Positions 9,946-18,103 of a DNA stretch of 64,000 bases are shown here, one piece after another. The notes beneath the pieces were generated by a model. It worked only from the letters and a program-made list of their open reading frames with translations. It did not search any database and was not told where the DNA came from. The stretch is from CAVSJR01 sp963728285 (lineage in GTDB: Bacteria; Actinomycetota; UBA4738; HRBIN12): NCBI GenBank assembly GCA_963728285.1, contig CAVSJR010000001.1:248001-312000 (forward strand). The letters run 5' to 3'. How positions within the stretch are numbered: position 1 is the first letter of the stretch; each line of letters starts with the position of its first letter. The translations under genes were made by a program, and so were the position numbers.

Positions 9946-10773
9946 ATGCCGCATCGATCGATCCGCGTCGGTCGCATCGACGTCGTGCCCTTGTGCGACG
10001 GATGGGCGCCCCTGCCGCTCCGAGACGAGTGCCCGGGCCACGAGGTGGACTGGGACGCCGAGCGAGAGCGATTCCCGTGGGCCTTCGCCGGTCGGGACTC
10101 GTGGGCCTGGCACGTTCACGCGTTCCTGCTTCGAATGCGGGGCGGTTCGGTCCTGATCGACACCGGCATCGGGCACCTCGGCGGCGCGCCGTACGACGTC
10201 GCGGGGAGGATCGATCTCGAGATGCGAGCCGTCGGCAGCGATCCCGTCGACGTGGCCACCGTCGTTCACACACACCTTCACGCCGACCACGCCGGCGGCG
10301 CGTGCCGGCCCGACGGCGAGCCGAGATTCCCCAACGCCCGTCACGTCGTGCACCCCGCAGACTGGGCCTTCTTCGGCGCATCGAGCGACGAGGAGGACTT
10401 CGAGGGCCGGACGGCGATGTCTCGCCTCGAGGAGGGGGGAATGATCGACCTCGATCCCCAGGACCGATCCGTGGCCGGCGGCGTTCGAGTCCTTCATGCG
10501 CCCGGTCACACGCCGGGCCACCGGTCGATCCTGCTCGACGACGGAGGAGAGACGATGCTGTTCACGGGCGACCTGCTCCACGTCACGCCGCAGGTCGCCC
10601 ATCCCGACTGGCCGTCCGATCACGATGTCGACCCGACGTCCGCCTGCCGCAGCCGCGAGGCGCTCCTGCGACGGGCGCATGAAGGCGGCTGGCAGGTCGC
10701 CGTCTCACACTTCGGGCATCCATTCGGAGCCGTCGACTCCGACGGCTGGACGTCGAGCTCGGTCGAGGCCTAG
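9946..10773 (+). CDS. MBL-fold metallo-hydrolase
   Basis: A 275-residue metallo-beta-lactamase-fold hydrolase. The metal-binding motif HTHLHADHAGG (about residues 105-115) is followed by a later His in APGHTPGH and an Asp in LFTGDLLH, and a C-terminal SHFGHPFG supplies a further His, giving a complete two-metal site. No signal peptide is visible, so it is probably cytosolic. The overall pattern is that of lactonase/glyoxalase-II-like hydrolases (AttM/AiiA-type architecture), but the substrate is not determinable. The ATG at 9946 is chosen because upstream sequence is non-conserved in character; TAGGAT seven bases before it suggests a leaderless or near-leaderless transcript. Confidence 0.88.
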   Translation: MPHRSIRVGRIDVVPLCDGWAPLPLRDECPGHEVDWDAERERFPWAFAGRDSWAWHVHAFLLRMRGGSVLIDTGIGHLGGAPYDVAGRIDLEMRAVGSDPVDVATVVHTHLHADHAGGACRPDGEPRFPNARHVVHPADWAFFGASSDEEDFEGRTAMSRLEEGGMIDLDPQDRSVAGGVRVLHAPGHTPGHRSILLDDGGETMLFTGDLLHVTPQVAHPDWPSDHDVDPTSACRSREALLRRAHEGGWQVAVSHFGHPFGAVDSDGWTSSSVEA

Positions 10774-10783
10774 CCACACGCCA

Positions 10784-10824
10784 TCGAGTGATCACCGGCC
10801 TGACGGCCGCAGGGCGGCACTCGA
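10784..10824. terminator. Hairpin between convergent genes
   Basis: The arms TCGAGTG (10784-10790) and CACTCGA (10818-10824) are perfectly complementary and enclose GGCC-TGAC-GGCC. It sits between the convergent hydrolase and GIN-domain lipoprotein genes. There is no U-tract, so termination is plausible rather than shown. Confidence 0.35.
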
Positions 10825-10825
10825 G

Positions 10826-11539
10826 CTAGCCGACGGGCTCGATGCTCGAGGAGCCGGACACGTCGGACCTCTCGACCACCGGCGAGCCGGCGTAGCGGAG
10901 GGTGGAGGCGCCCGAGGCGCCCGCCGAGAGCGTGCCGGTGACGTCGACGTTGGCCAGCGACGCGCCCGAGAGCTCGATCGTGAGGTCGGCGACCGTGAGC
11001 TCCGGGGCATCGAACTGGCTCGCGCCGCTCACGCTCGCCTCCAGTGCTCGCGCCGTTCCCGAGGGCTCCGCGATGGAGGATCCCGACAGGTCGATCGTGC
11101 CTTCGTCGATATCGACGGCGCCGGTCAGCCGACTGGAACCCGAGATGGAAACGCCGAGCGTGTCGCCCGCGAGCGGATCCGCCAGCCTGACGGTGGAGGC
11201 GCCCGCGGCCCGGAGCTCATCCAGGGACGACACGGTGACATGGGCCTCCATCGTCGCGTCGAGAACATCCGTCCCCGATTCCACGCCGATACGGAGCGTG
11301 TCGTCGGAGACGCCGATATCGAGCAGACCAACCAGGTTGTCGTCGACCCGCACGGTCACCTCCTCGACGTCGCCCACGGAGACGTCGACGGTGAACGAGT
11401 CCGAGACCTCGAGCCGCGAGAACGAGGGCACGTCGATGCGCCTCGTCACGACCGTGCCGGAGCCTCGCTCGGTGTTGCACGCGGCACCCAGGAGCACCAC
11501 GACGATCGCGACGACCACGACCACTCCACGTGGCCTCAT
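10826..11539 (-). CDS. GIN-domain (DUF2807) lipoprotein
   Basis: A 237-residue exported lipoprotein. MRPRGVV and a strongly hydrophobic helix end in the lipobox LLGAAC. The mature part is a repetitive beta-rich domain with Ser/Gly/Ala-rich turns (SISGSSRL, IDLSGSSIAEPSG, EASVSGASQFDAP, IELSGASLANVDV), the hallmark of the putative auto-transporter adhesin head GIN domain (DUF2807). Such domains form right-handed beta-helix-like structures; function is unknown. ATG 11537-11539 is preceded by AGGGGG at good spacing, which decides this start over the one seven codons upstream. Confidence 0.88.
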   Translation of the reverse strand: MRPRGVVVVVAIVVVLLGAACNTERGSGTVVTRRIDVPSFSRLEVSDSFTVDVSVGDVEEVTVRVDDNLVGLLDIGVSDDTLRIGVESGTDVLDATMEAHVTVSSLDELRAAGASTVRLADPLAGDTLGVSISGSSRLTGAVDIDEGTIDLSGSSIAEPSGTARALEASVSGASQFDAPELTVADLTIELSGASLANVDVTGTLSAGASGASTLRYAGSPVVERSDVSGSSSIEPVG

Positions 11540-11846
11540 CGAATCCCCCTCGTCGTCCACCGCGGAGCATTTGCCATCTCACGCCTCCCACCATGCGCAC
11601 TCATGGATCGCCGGGCGCCCACACTATGCGATGGCGGCCCGACCCACCGCCGAGCGAACGCACGACCGGTGATGAGCCGACGGTTCGCCTTCGAACGGGA
11701 AGGAAGCCTTCGGCTCGCGGCCGAACCGGGGGCTCGGTTCGAGTTTCCGCCCGCCGAGCGGTACCCTCCGGAGGGACCCCCGCTCTCGCGCTTCGCGACC
11801 GGCCTCGCCTCGGCCGCGTCGGGGCACATCGAGGAGGAGTATGTCG
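11540..11846. other. Intergenic region, divergent genes
   Basis: This 307-base gap separates the leftward GIN lipoprotein from the rightward small repeat protein. Open frames cross it on both strands, but none has a recognisable domain or a ribosome site. I see no confident promoter. GAGGAGGAG at 11831-11839 is the ribosome site of the next gene. Confidence 0.35.
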
Positions 11847-12101
11847 ATGCTGGACAGACGCGCGCGCAAGCCCCAGACGACGGATCTGGCGAGACGCTCC
11901 GTCGCGACGGGTGCAGCGAGCGTCGGCGCCCATGCCGTCGGGGCCCTCGCGATCGGCGCCGTCGCGGCGGGAGCAGTCGCCATCGGCAGGCTGGCCATTC
12001 GGCGCGCCGTGATCCGCAATCTGCGGATCGAGGACCTGGAGGTTGGCCGGCTCACGGTGGGAGAGCTGCAGATCCAACGAGAGCATTGGCCGCCCGAATA
12101 A
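11847..12101 (+). CDS. Small repeat-rich protein of unknown function
   Basis: An 84-residue protein. After a basic N-terminus (MLDRRARKP) it has a low-complexity Ala/Gly/Ile/Val run with a five-residue period (GALAIGAVAAGAVAIGRLAI) that then turns into RNLRIEDLEVGRLTVGELQI. The periodic hydrophobic pattern suggests a short beta-helical or membrane-associated structure, similar in style to other small actinobacterial proteins of this kind. ATG 11847 is preferred over ATG 11841 because GAGGAGGAG ends seven bases before it. Function unknown; the neighbouring GIN-domain gene is also beta-repeat-like. Confidence 0.65.
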   Translation: MLDRRARKPQTTDLARRSVATGAASVGAHAVGALAIGAVAAGAVAIGRLAIRRAVIRNLRIEDLEVGRLTVGELQIQREHWPPE

Positions 12102-12177
12102 CCGCTGGTGGATCCGCCCCTTCATCCTCCCGGACCGTTTGTGGCTCGCCGCCCGAGCACGGCTCGAGGGGAAGGTC

Positions 12178-12208
12178 GGGGCGGCGGCCGCGGGCGCGCC
12201 GCCGCCCC
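12178..12208. terminator. Strong GC hairpin between convergent genes
   Basis: A 10-base-pair stem (GGGGCGGCGG at 12178-12187 with CCGCCGCCCC at 12199-12208) and an 11-base loop lie between the convergent small repeat protein and the phosphatase gene. It has no U-tract; a shared terminator is likely. Confidence 0.45.
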
Positions 12209-12233
12209 GTCCATCTAGGTTCTCAGATCGCTC

Positions 12234-13763
12234 CTACAGCCCCAGATCCTCCCACGGACCGGTGATCGCGCACGTGATCCCGGGCACCTGGATGTTCACG
12301 AACAGCCACTTGCCGTCTGGGCTGAAACGCGGGCCCGCGAACTCCGAGTGCCCGATCCCGTCGCCCGCCGATGCGCCGTCGTCGGGAACGGTCGGGTCGT
12401 AGAGCTTCCCCGACGCCTCGATGTAGTGGAACTGCACGCCCACAAGGTTCTCGGCGACATTGATGAGCGTTCCGTCGGGCAGAAGCGCTCGGACGAAGTT
12501 GCTCTCGATGTCGCCGTCCTCGGCGATCAGGATCGCCCCGTTGGGGCTCGTCGCCAGATTGTCCGGGCCGTCGAGCCGGGCCTCGTCGGTCGACTCGTAC
12601 AGGAGCGTCAGCGTTCCACGCTCGTCGATCTCCCCTCGACGCGCCGTCGGCTTGTAGCGCCAGATCTGGCCGAGGCCGGCATCGCCTCCATCCGAGGAGT
12701 CGAACGCCACGCTGTCGTCGCGGTCGACCCACGTGGCGCCCTCGCCGCCGAGGAACTTCGCGGCGCCCTTGCGGCGACCCTGCCGGAAGACGGCGGACGG
12801 ATCGTCCTCCGCGTCGGCCGGATCCGGCTCGTCGATGGTCACCCATCGAACGGGCAGGCTCTCGCCGACCGTCTGGCCGACGATGGTGTTGTACTTGCGT
12901 TCGCCGACGACCTTCAGCATCTGGAGCACGCCCCCCGCGGCGAGGTCCGCGTGGACGCTCGGAACGTACCGGTAGAAGCCATCCGGCCCCTCGTCCTCGG
13001 TCATGTACACGACGCCGGTCACGGGATCCACGGCGCCGGCCTCGTGGAGCATGCGGCCCATGCCCCTCAGCGGCCGCCGCTTGACCGCCCCGTCGGCATA
13101 GGCGTCGACCTCGAACACGTAGCCGTGCGGCTTGCGGTTCCCGGCCTTCACCCCCGTGACGGTCTCCTCCATGGTCAGCCAGGTCCCCCACGGCGTCGGC
13201 GCGCCGGCGCAGTTCGTGTTCGTGCCGTTGATGGAGATGAAGTGCTCGAGCAGAGCGCCGTTCGAGTCCACGATCATCGTGGTGCACCCGCCGGGGGACT
13301 TGGGGTCGTACGCGGTGTCGGGGACCCCGATCACGGTGCCGGCCGGGATGTCGTTGCCCTCGCCGAGCTCGTGATTGCGCACGATCCTGTAGGTGTCGTT
13401 GCTGGCCGGGAACACTCCCATGCCGTCATGGATGGGAGGCGTGACGAACCCGTCCGACATCGCGCTGCCGAAGTGCCCGAACGTCGTGTACGAGAACCCC
13501 GGAGGCAGGGCCAGCTCCGGTCCGGCCTTGACCAGCCCCGTCCCGGCCGTCACACGCTGGGATCGGACGCGCGAGGAGAGGAACTCCGTCGCCGCCTTGG
13601 CATCCCGCGTCATGATCGCCGCGCTCGCCATCGCGCTTCCGATGATCCCCATGCGAAGGAACTTCCGCCGGCTGACGAACGTCGCGGATCGGCGGCCGGC
13701 GCCGTCGATGTCGAGCGCCTCCTCGCTCAGGTTCGCGTCGCGGCCCATCGTGTCGTCGACCAT
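12234..13763 (-). CDS. PhoX-type (DUF839) Tat-exported phosphatase family protein
   Basis: A 509-residue exported protein of the PhoX/DUF839 family. A twin-arginine signal SRRKFLRMG (about residues 31-39) is followed by a hydrophobic helix and an Ala-rich cleavage region. Family landmarks are GFVTPPIHDGMGVF, RNHELGEG, a WGTWLTMEE motif with GYVFEVD, HEAGAVDPVTGVVYMTED and the C-terminal GPRFSPDGKWLFVNIQ. Characterised PhoX enzymes are Ca/Fe-dependent alkaline phosphatases; whether this member is one is inference. GGGAGG lies at suitable distance before ATG 13763. The gene is monocistronic. Confidence 0.88.
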   Translation of the reverse strand: MVDDTMGRDANLSEEALDIDGAGRRSATFVSRRKFLRMGIIGSAMASAAIMTRDAKAATEFLSSRVRSQRVTAGTGLVKAGPELALPPGFSYTTFGHFGSAMSDGFVTPPIHDGMGVFPASNDTYRIVRNHELGEGNDIPAGTVIGVPDTAYDPKSPGGCTTMIVDSNGALLEHFISINGTNTNCAGAPTPWGTWLTMEETVTGVKAGNRKPHGYVFEVDAYADGAVKRRPLRGMGRMLHEAGAVDPVTGVVYMTEDEGPDGFYRYVPSVHADLAAGGVLQMLKVVGERKYNTIVGQTVGESLPVRWVTIDEPDPADAEDDPSAVFRQGRRKGAAKFLGGEGATWVDRDDSVAFDSSDGGDAGLGQIWRYKPTARRGEIDERGTLTLLYESTDEARLDGPDNLATSPNGAILIAEDGDIESNFVRALLPDGTLINVAENLVGVQFHYIEASGKLYDPTVPDDGASAGDGIGHSEFAGPRFSPDGKWLFVNIQVPGITCAITGPWEDLGL

Positions 13764-14010
13764 CCCGAACCTCCCGGCCCCGTGCTCCGCGGTGCGGGTG
13801 CAGCGACCCCACGAGGCCCGCCGTGGTCGCCCCCAAAAGGAGTCTCCCTGTGGACTGTCGACAATCTACGAACCGGTCGCGAGCCGGTCAAGTCGGCCCG
13901 CGACGGCCATGGCCGTGCCTGGGCGGATGGCGCGGCTCGGTACGACGCGCTACGGCGCATGCAGCAGAGGTTGAAGGCGGACGTGGATGCACCCATGCTG
14001 ATGCGTATCC

Positions 14011-14556
14011 ATGGCCGAATCCCAAGCGAGGGGCGAGCAACCGGACCGTGCGCTGCTCGCCGCGGTTCCTCGCCGTCATCTCGAAAGCGCGCTCATCGTC
14101 CAGCAGCGGCGAGGTCGCGTCGCGCTGCCGGCGCTGGAGGTGGGAGACCTCCGGGACGCCGACCCCGGGACCGACGTGTACCTCTACGCCCACGGAGCGG
14201 ACGGACGGCAGCTCCCCGCCGCGACGTGGCGCGCGCGGCTGCTGCGGTGGGCGCCGGCCGAGCCGGACGGGCGTCACCCCGACGACGGCGACCTGCTTCC
14301 TCCCTCGCTCGTGGAGGAGATGCGCGTGGCGCGCGAGGTGATCGCCTCCGCGCCGCAGGACCACGTGACGACGGCCGATGGAGAGCGCGACCGGCTCGCC
14401 GAGGGCGAGGCCGCCGGCGCGTACTTCGAGGTCGAGGGATTGGAGGAGCTGCCGAAACGAGACTGGTTGTTCACCAACGAGCTCGTGTCGAAGGGCGATC
14501 GGGGAGCCCGATACTTCATGCCACGGGTGCCGGTGCTCGTGCGGCTTCCCGACTGA
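14011..14556 (+). CDS. Hypothetical protein
   Basis: A 181-residue soluble protein without signal peptide or membrane segment. I do not recognise a domain. It is acidic and contains segments such as LIVQQRRGRVALPALEVGDL, GAYFEVEGLEELPKRDWLF and a C-terminal RYFMPRVPVLVRLPD. Codon use (G/C at third positions) fits a real gene, and the opposite-strand frame looks like a shadow. No clear ribosome site precedes ATG 14011, so the start is uncertain. It stands alone between the divergent phosphatase gene and the DUF192 gene. Confidence 0.55.
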   Translation: MAESQARGEQPDRALLAAVPRRHLESALIVQQRRGRVALPALEVGDLRDADPGTDVYLYAHGADGRQLPAATWRARLLRWAPAEPDGRHPDDGDLLPPSLVEEMRVAREVIASAPQDHVTTADGERDRLAEGEAAGAYFEVEGLEELPKRDWLFTNELVSKGDRGARYFMPRVPVLVRLPD

Positions 14557-14668
14557 GTCCACCGACCCGACGGCGGCCCGCCGGCGCCGCAGCTCCGGGA
14601 CCGCAGCGCTGCAAGCGCAGTCGAGGCTCGCGCGATCTGGCGTCATCGCCAACGTCTACCGTTGAGGG

Positions 14669-15001
14669 ATGCACCGAGCGGTGGTCTGTGGGCGGCGACG
14701 CTCCTGGCATGCGGCCGTGCCCACGACCAGGAGGGAGCGGATGCGAGGGCTCCTCGGGAGGGCCTCCCTCGCCTCCGGTGAGGCGCTCCTGCTCTCCGGG
14801 TCACCCTCGATCCACACGTTCGGCATGCGGTTCGCCATCTCGGTCGCCTGGCTCGACGCCGATGGCCGGGTGATCGAGGTGCGGAGGTTGGCGCCCGGCC
14901 GGCTCGTCCTCGGCCGTCGTCGATCGCGGGACGTGCTGGAATGCGCCGAAGGGGCGGCCCCCGAGATCGGGGAGCGGCTGAGGATCGTGCGCGGGCCGTG
15001 A
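14669..15001 (+). CDS. DUF192 family protein
   Basis: A 110-residue protein matching the DUF192 family. The core motifs R-M-R-G-L-L-G-R, SPSIHTFGMRFAISVAWLD, DGRVIEV and PGRLVLGRRRSRDVLE are all present in order. Members are small beta-rich proteins, often secreted in Proteobacteria; this one has no signal peptide. Function is unknown for the family. ATG 14669 is preceded by TACCGT six bases upstream, so a leaderless transcript is likely. An internal ATG at the MRGLLGR segment would remove the non-conserved N-terminus and is the alternative start. Confidence 0.82.
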   Translation: MHRAVVCGRRRSWHAAVPTTRRERMRGLLGRASLASGEALLLSGSPSIHTFGMRFAISVAWLDADGRVIEVRRLAPGRLVLGRRRSRDVLECAEGAAPEIGERLRIVRGP

Positions 15002-15016
15002 GGTCTCCGGGCCCCA

Positions 15017-15041
15017 GCCGTCGTGGGGAAGGAACGACGGC
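15017..15041. terminator. Hairpin after DUF192 gene
   Basis: Perfect 8-base arms GCCGTCGT and ACGACGGC with a 9-base loop begin 15 bases after the DUF192 stop codon. There is no U-tract. It is a likely transcript end between convergent genes. Confidence 0.45.
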
Positions 15042-15128
15042 CGGGACCACGGAGTATCAACGCGAGGAACGCGCGGTCAGCACGTCCGCGTGCAGGAGGC
15101 ATCGGCACGCCCGGAGCTCACTTGAGCC

Positions 15129-15702
15129 TCAGGGCGTCACGAGATCCACTCTCCGCCCTTCGGCCCCGTGACCTCCCACGCCCCCTGCCTCCAGTCGCAG
15201 CAGCCAGGTCGCCCCGCCGGCACACAGCCCGCCGCAGTAATAGCTGCCGGGCACGGTGACCGGGCCCTCGCGGCCCCCCTCGATCAGCCCCACCCGCAGC
15301 AGCACGGCCCCGCGCACGGGGAGGGCGAACCGGGGCCTCTTTCCGAAGATCGCTCGCGTGAGCCGGCGGGCCTCGTCGGCATCGACGAATCGCACATCCC
15401 CGCGAAGGTCCCGAAGGCGCCCGGCGAGCTCGGCCTGCTCGGGGGCGCTGAACGAGTCCGGGCAATCGCCCGGATCCCCGGCGCCGGCCGCGCCGGAGCA
15501 GATCGACGACTCCACATAGACGTGCGCGCCAGCGGCCTCCGAGGTCCGCGCCCGCAAGATGTCGGAGGACCCCCTCATAGACGGGCACGCGTTCCACCTC
15601 CACCTCGGGCCGGCCCGGGCCGGGGCCCGGCGCATCGGGCACGACGGATCCAGAGCACGCGGCCGCGAGCAGGCCGAGGGCGATGAGCCCTCGAAACGGC
15701 AT
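15129..15702 (-). CDS. Putative lipoprotein of unknown function, one frameshift
   Basis: A lipoprotein of about 190 residues after one correction. It begins MPFRGLIALGLLAAAC with a lipobox Cys16 and a Pro-rich linker, then VEVERVPVYEG. In a run of five G (15570-15574) the frame changes; one G fewer continues as SDILRARTSEAAGAHVYVES. The rest has two Cys pairs (SSICSGAAG/GDCPDSF and YYCGGLCAGG), consistent with disulphides outside the cytoplasm, and ends LRLEAGGVGG. No domain is recognised. It is convergent with the DUF192 gene. Confidence 0.68.
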
Positions 15703-15826
15703 TCGCTTGATCGCGCATCACCTCCTCGGGCGAGCTCGGGGAAGGCGGCCGCGCGCGGCCTCGAGCCGAGGGTAAGACGCCGCGGAAGCGCGCCTCGGTT
15801 CCCTCCGTGGGCCCGCCGGCGGAGGC

Positions 15827-15832
15827 TATACT
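15827..15832 (+). promoter_or_regulatory. -10 box of the tRNA cluster
   Basis: TATACT lies 45 bases upstream of tRNA-Glu in otherwise very GC-rich DNA, the expected distance for a tRNA operon promoter. The -35 region (near 15804-15809) is not close to consensus. Confidence 0.5.
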
Positions 15833-15877
15833 GCCTCGGCTGCCCCGGGCCCGGGGACGGGTGGAATCGGAGGCGCT

Positions 15878-15950
15878 GCCCCCATCGTCTAGTGGCCCAG
15901 GATGTCGCCCTTTCAAGGCGGAGACACGGGTTCGAATCCCGTTGGGGGCA
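15878..15950 (+). tRNA. tRNA-Glu (anticodon TTC)
   Basis: The acceptor GCCCCCA pairs with TGGGGGC and the discriminator is A. The anticodon loop CTTTCAA gives TTC, reading GAA/GAG. The T-arm is ACGGG-TTCGAAT-CCCGT. It is first of a Glu-Asp-Phe cluster typical of Actinomycetota. Confidence 0.96.
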
Positions 15951-15964
15951 CGAACCGAATACGT

Positions 15965-16042
15965 GCGGGTGTGGAGGAGTCCGGAGTCCTCACCGCCCTG
16001 TCAAGGCGGAGATCGCGGGATCGAAGCCCGTCACCCGCGCCA
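15965..16042 (+). tRNA. tRNA-Asp (anticodon GTC), CCA encoded
   Basis: The acceptor GCGGGTG pairs with CACCCGC, the discriminator is G and the CCA end is encoded at 16040-16042. The anticodon loop CTGTCAA gives GTC. The D-stem is GAGG/CCTC. The T-loop reads ATCGAAG rather than the usual TTCGANT, so the normally invariant T54 is A. Confidence 0.93.
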
Positions 16043-16072
16043 CGCTCGACCGCTGCGGCGGTCGGGCGCACG

Positions 16073-16145
16073 GGCCAGGTAGCTCAGTTGGCAGAGCACG
16101 CGGCTGAAAACCGCGGTGTCGGCAGTTCGATTCTGCCCCTGGCCA
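16073..16145 (+). tRNA. tRNA-Phe (anticodon GAA)
   Basis: The acceptor GGCCAGG pairs with CCTGGCC and the discriminator is A. The anticodon stem CGCGG/CCGCG encloses CTGAAAA, anticodon GAA. The T-arm GGCAG-TTCGATT-CTGCC is canonical. It is third in the cluster, 30 bases after tRNA-Asp. Confidence 0.96.
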
Positions 16146-16155
16146 CGGCGCCGCC

Positions 16156-16962
16156 TCAGTTCATCGACTCGTGATTGCGCACCTCGGCCCAGTGCCCAAC
16201 CACGCTCTGATAGAGCTCCGCCGACCGAGGAAACTCGTCGGCCGTCAGCGCCGACAGGGCCTCGTGCAGATCGCGCGCGCTGTGGTCGTCGTCGAGCTCG
16301 TCCCACGTCATGAGGTCGCACAGCCCGGCGTAATCGAGCTCGAGCAGCGAACGCGGGTCGAACTGGGACAGCCATTCGTGGAGCTCGAGGATCAGATCGG
16401 CGATCGGGCCGAGCTCCGAGCCCCGCAGGGCGGGGATCGCCCGCTCGGCGCGCCGCATCGCCCTGCGCGTGAGCGTGAGGTAGCTGAGGCGGTAGCCGCC
16501 GTTCTCCCGCTCCACGAGCCGACGCTCGTCGTCCGCGAACAGCGCGAACCATCGGACGGGCACGTGCCATGGGCTCTCGTGGATGAACGACACGGCCGAG
16601 GGATCCCTCCGGCGCATCCGCGCGAGCTCCTTCGCTGCCCTCTTCGCCTCCCCGGAGGGGACGAAGTGGTCCGACAGCTCGACCTGCGCGGCCTCGCGGA
16701 AGGACAGGATCGCCGCGAGAACCCGGAGGCGGGTCCGCCAGGGACAGAGGTAGTACTCGCCGCCCACCATCCGAATGTCGGCATGTTCGCCGTCCGCCGG
16801 CGCCAGCAGGCCGAGGCGTCCGGTCGTGATGCGCTGACGGTAGCTGCGGCGAAACGAGGGACGATGCGCTCCCTCGATGAGATACCGCTCCCAGCGCGCC
16901 TGCTCCTCGGGCTGGAACGACTCCAGCGGCTGAAAGACGCGGAGATAGGCGCTCGGGACCAT
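16156..16962 (-). CDS. Conserved actinobacterial protein of unknown function
   Basis: A 268-residue soluble protein. The N-terminus MVPSAYLRVFQPLESF followed by E-E-Q-A-R-W is the hallmark of a family I know only from Actinomycetota, usually unnamed (a DUF8083-type protein). It contains EYYLCPWRTRLRVLAA, HVPVRWFALF and a conserved acidic C-terminal helical region; there is no signal or membrane segment. Function is unknown. The ATG at 16962 has TAGACT nine bases upstream, suggesting a near-leaderless mRNA. It converges with the tRNA cluster and diverges from the dehydrogenase operon. Confidence 0.82.
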   Translation of the reverse strand: MVPSAYLRVFQPLESFQPEEQARWERYLIEGAHRPSFRRSYRQRITTGRLGLLAPADGEHADIRMVGGEYYLCPWRTRLRVLAAILSFREAAQVELSDHFVPSGEAKRAAKELARMRRRDPSAVSFIHESPWHVPVRWFALFADDERRLVERENGGYRLSYLTLTRRAMRRAERAIPALRGSELGPIADLILELHEWLSQFDPRSLLELDYAGLCDLMTWDELDDDHSARDLHEALSALTADEFPRSAELYQSVVGHWAEVRNHESMN

Positions 16963-17035
16963 GACGGCGCCAGTCTACCCGGACGGCCGCTATGCTCTCG
17001 AACACCCGCCCGCGCACCGCGTTCGAAGGACGAGC

Positions 17036-18103
17036 ATGGACAGCCAGATCGAGGCGCCCATCCCCGAAAGCGCACCGTTCCAGCTGATTGCGCCGGACGG
17101 AACGGCGTCGCCCGACGCGGATGTCGGGCTCGATCCGGCGCAACTCCGCGAGCTGTTGCGCGTCATGATCTACGCGCGCAGGCTCGACCGCGAATGCATC
17201 GCGCTGCAGCGACAAGGTGAGCTCACGGTCTATCCCGGGTTCGAGGGACAGGAGGCCGCGCAGGTGGGAAGCGCCTTTGCGCTCGCGCCCGAGGACTTCG
17301 TCTTTCCGTCGTTTCGCGAGCTCGCGGCCGCGCTCGTCAGGGGCGTCGATCCGGTGGAGTACCTCCACTATCATCGGGGGACCTGGCACGGCGGCCCGTA
17401 CGATCCCGTGGCCACCAGGTTCGCACCGATCTGCGTCCCCGTCGCGACGCAGATCTGCCACGCGGTCGGGTGGGCGCTCGGATCGAAGCTCGACGCCGCG
17501 AGCGCCTGCGCCATCGCCTACTTCGGCGACGGCGCCACCTCCGAGGGAGACTTCCACGAGGCGGCGAACCTGGCCGGCGTGTGGCGCGCGCCCGTCGTGC
17601 TCTTCTGCCAGAACAACCGGTGGGCGATCTCGGTCCCCGTCGAGGATCAGACGGCGGGCGAGATCTGGCGCCGGGCCGACGGGTACGGCATCGCGGGCAT
17701 CCGGGTGGACGGCAACGATGTGCTGGCGACGTATCGTGCCACCCGCGACGCCCTCGCCCGTGCCCGGGCGGGCGGCGGGCCGACGCTGATCGAGGCCATG
17801 ACCTATCGCATCGGGGCGCACTCGACCGCGGACGACGCCACCCGCTACCGCGACGACGACGAGCGGTGGCAACGGCTCGATCCGATCTCGCGGTTTCGGC
17901 GCTACCTCGTGGAGTCGGGAGCGGCCGACGACGCGTTCGCCGGAGCGTGCGAGCGGGAGGCCGAGGAGCGAGTGCGGGGGATCCGGTCGGAGCTCGTCGG
18001 CACGCCCGACCCTCCGCCGCACGAGCTCTTCGAGTGGGTCTATGCGGACCCGCCCGACTCGCTCCTGCGGCAGCGCGCGGATGCGCTCGGGGACGCGCGA
18101 TGA
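17036..18103 (+). CDS. pdhA: 2-oxoacid (pyruvate-type) dehydrogenase E1 component, alpha subunit
   Basis: A 355-residue thiamine-diphosphate-dependent E1 alpha subunit, which with E1 beta decarboxylates a 2-oxoacid and reductively acylates E2. The ThDP motif starts at GDGATSEGDFHEAANLAG and ends at CQNNRWAIS (about residues 163-200). GFEGQEAAQVG and YHRGTWHGG are typical of the pyruvate type, although a branched-chain substrate cannot be excluded, so the symbol is tentative. ATG 17036 has AAGGAC upstream; the longer frame to 16961 lacks a ribosome site. It overlaps E1 beta by four bases (ATGA), first gene of a coupled operon. Confidence 0.88.
   Translation: MDSQIEAPIPESAPFQLIAPDGTASPDADVGLDPAQLRELLRVMIYARRLDRECIALQRQGELTVYPGFEGQEAAQVGSAFALAPEDFVFPSFRELAAALVRGVDPVEYLHYHRGTWHGGPYDPVATRFAPICVPVATQICHAVGWALGSKLDAASACAIAYFGDGATSEGDFHEAANLAGVWRAPVVLFCQNNRWAISVPVEDQTAGEIWRRADGYGIAGIRVDGNDVLATYRATRDALARARAGGGPTLIEAMTYRIGAHSTADDATRYRDDDERWQRLDPISRFRRYLVESGAADDAFAGACEREAEERVRGIRSELVGTPDPPPHELFEWVYADPPDSLLRQRADALGDAR

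Noticed and set aside
11125..11331. Tandem DNA repeats suspected in the GIN-domain gene
   Set aside because: The protein repeats are only short, degenerate Ser/Gly/Ala turns; the DNA shows no exact tandem unit.
13764..14010. A possible small gene or RNA upstream of the hypothetical protein at 14011
   Set aside because: Frames here have no ribosome site or recognisable product, and I see no stable hairpin with a T-run.
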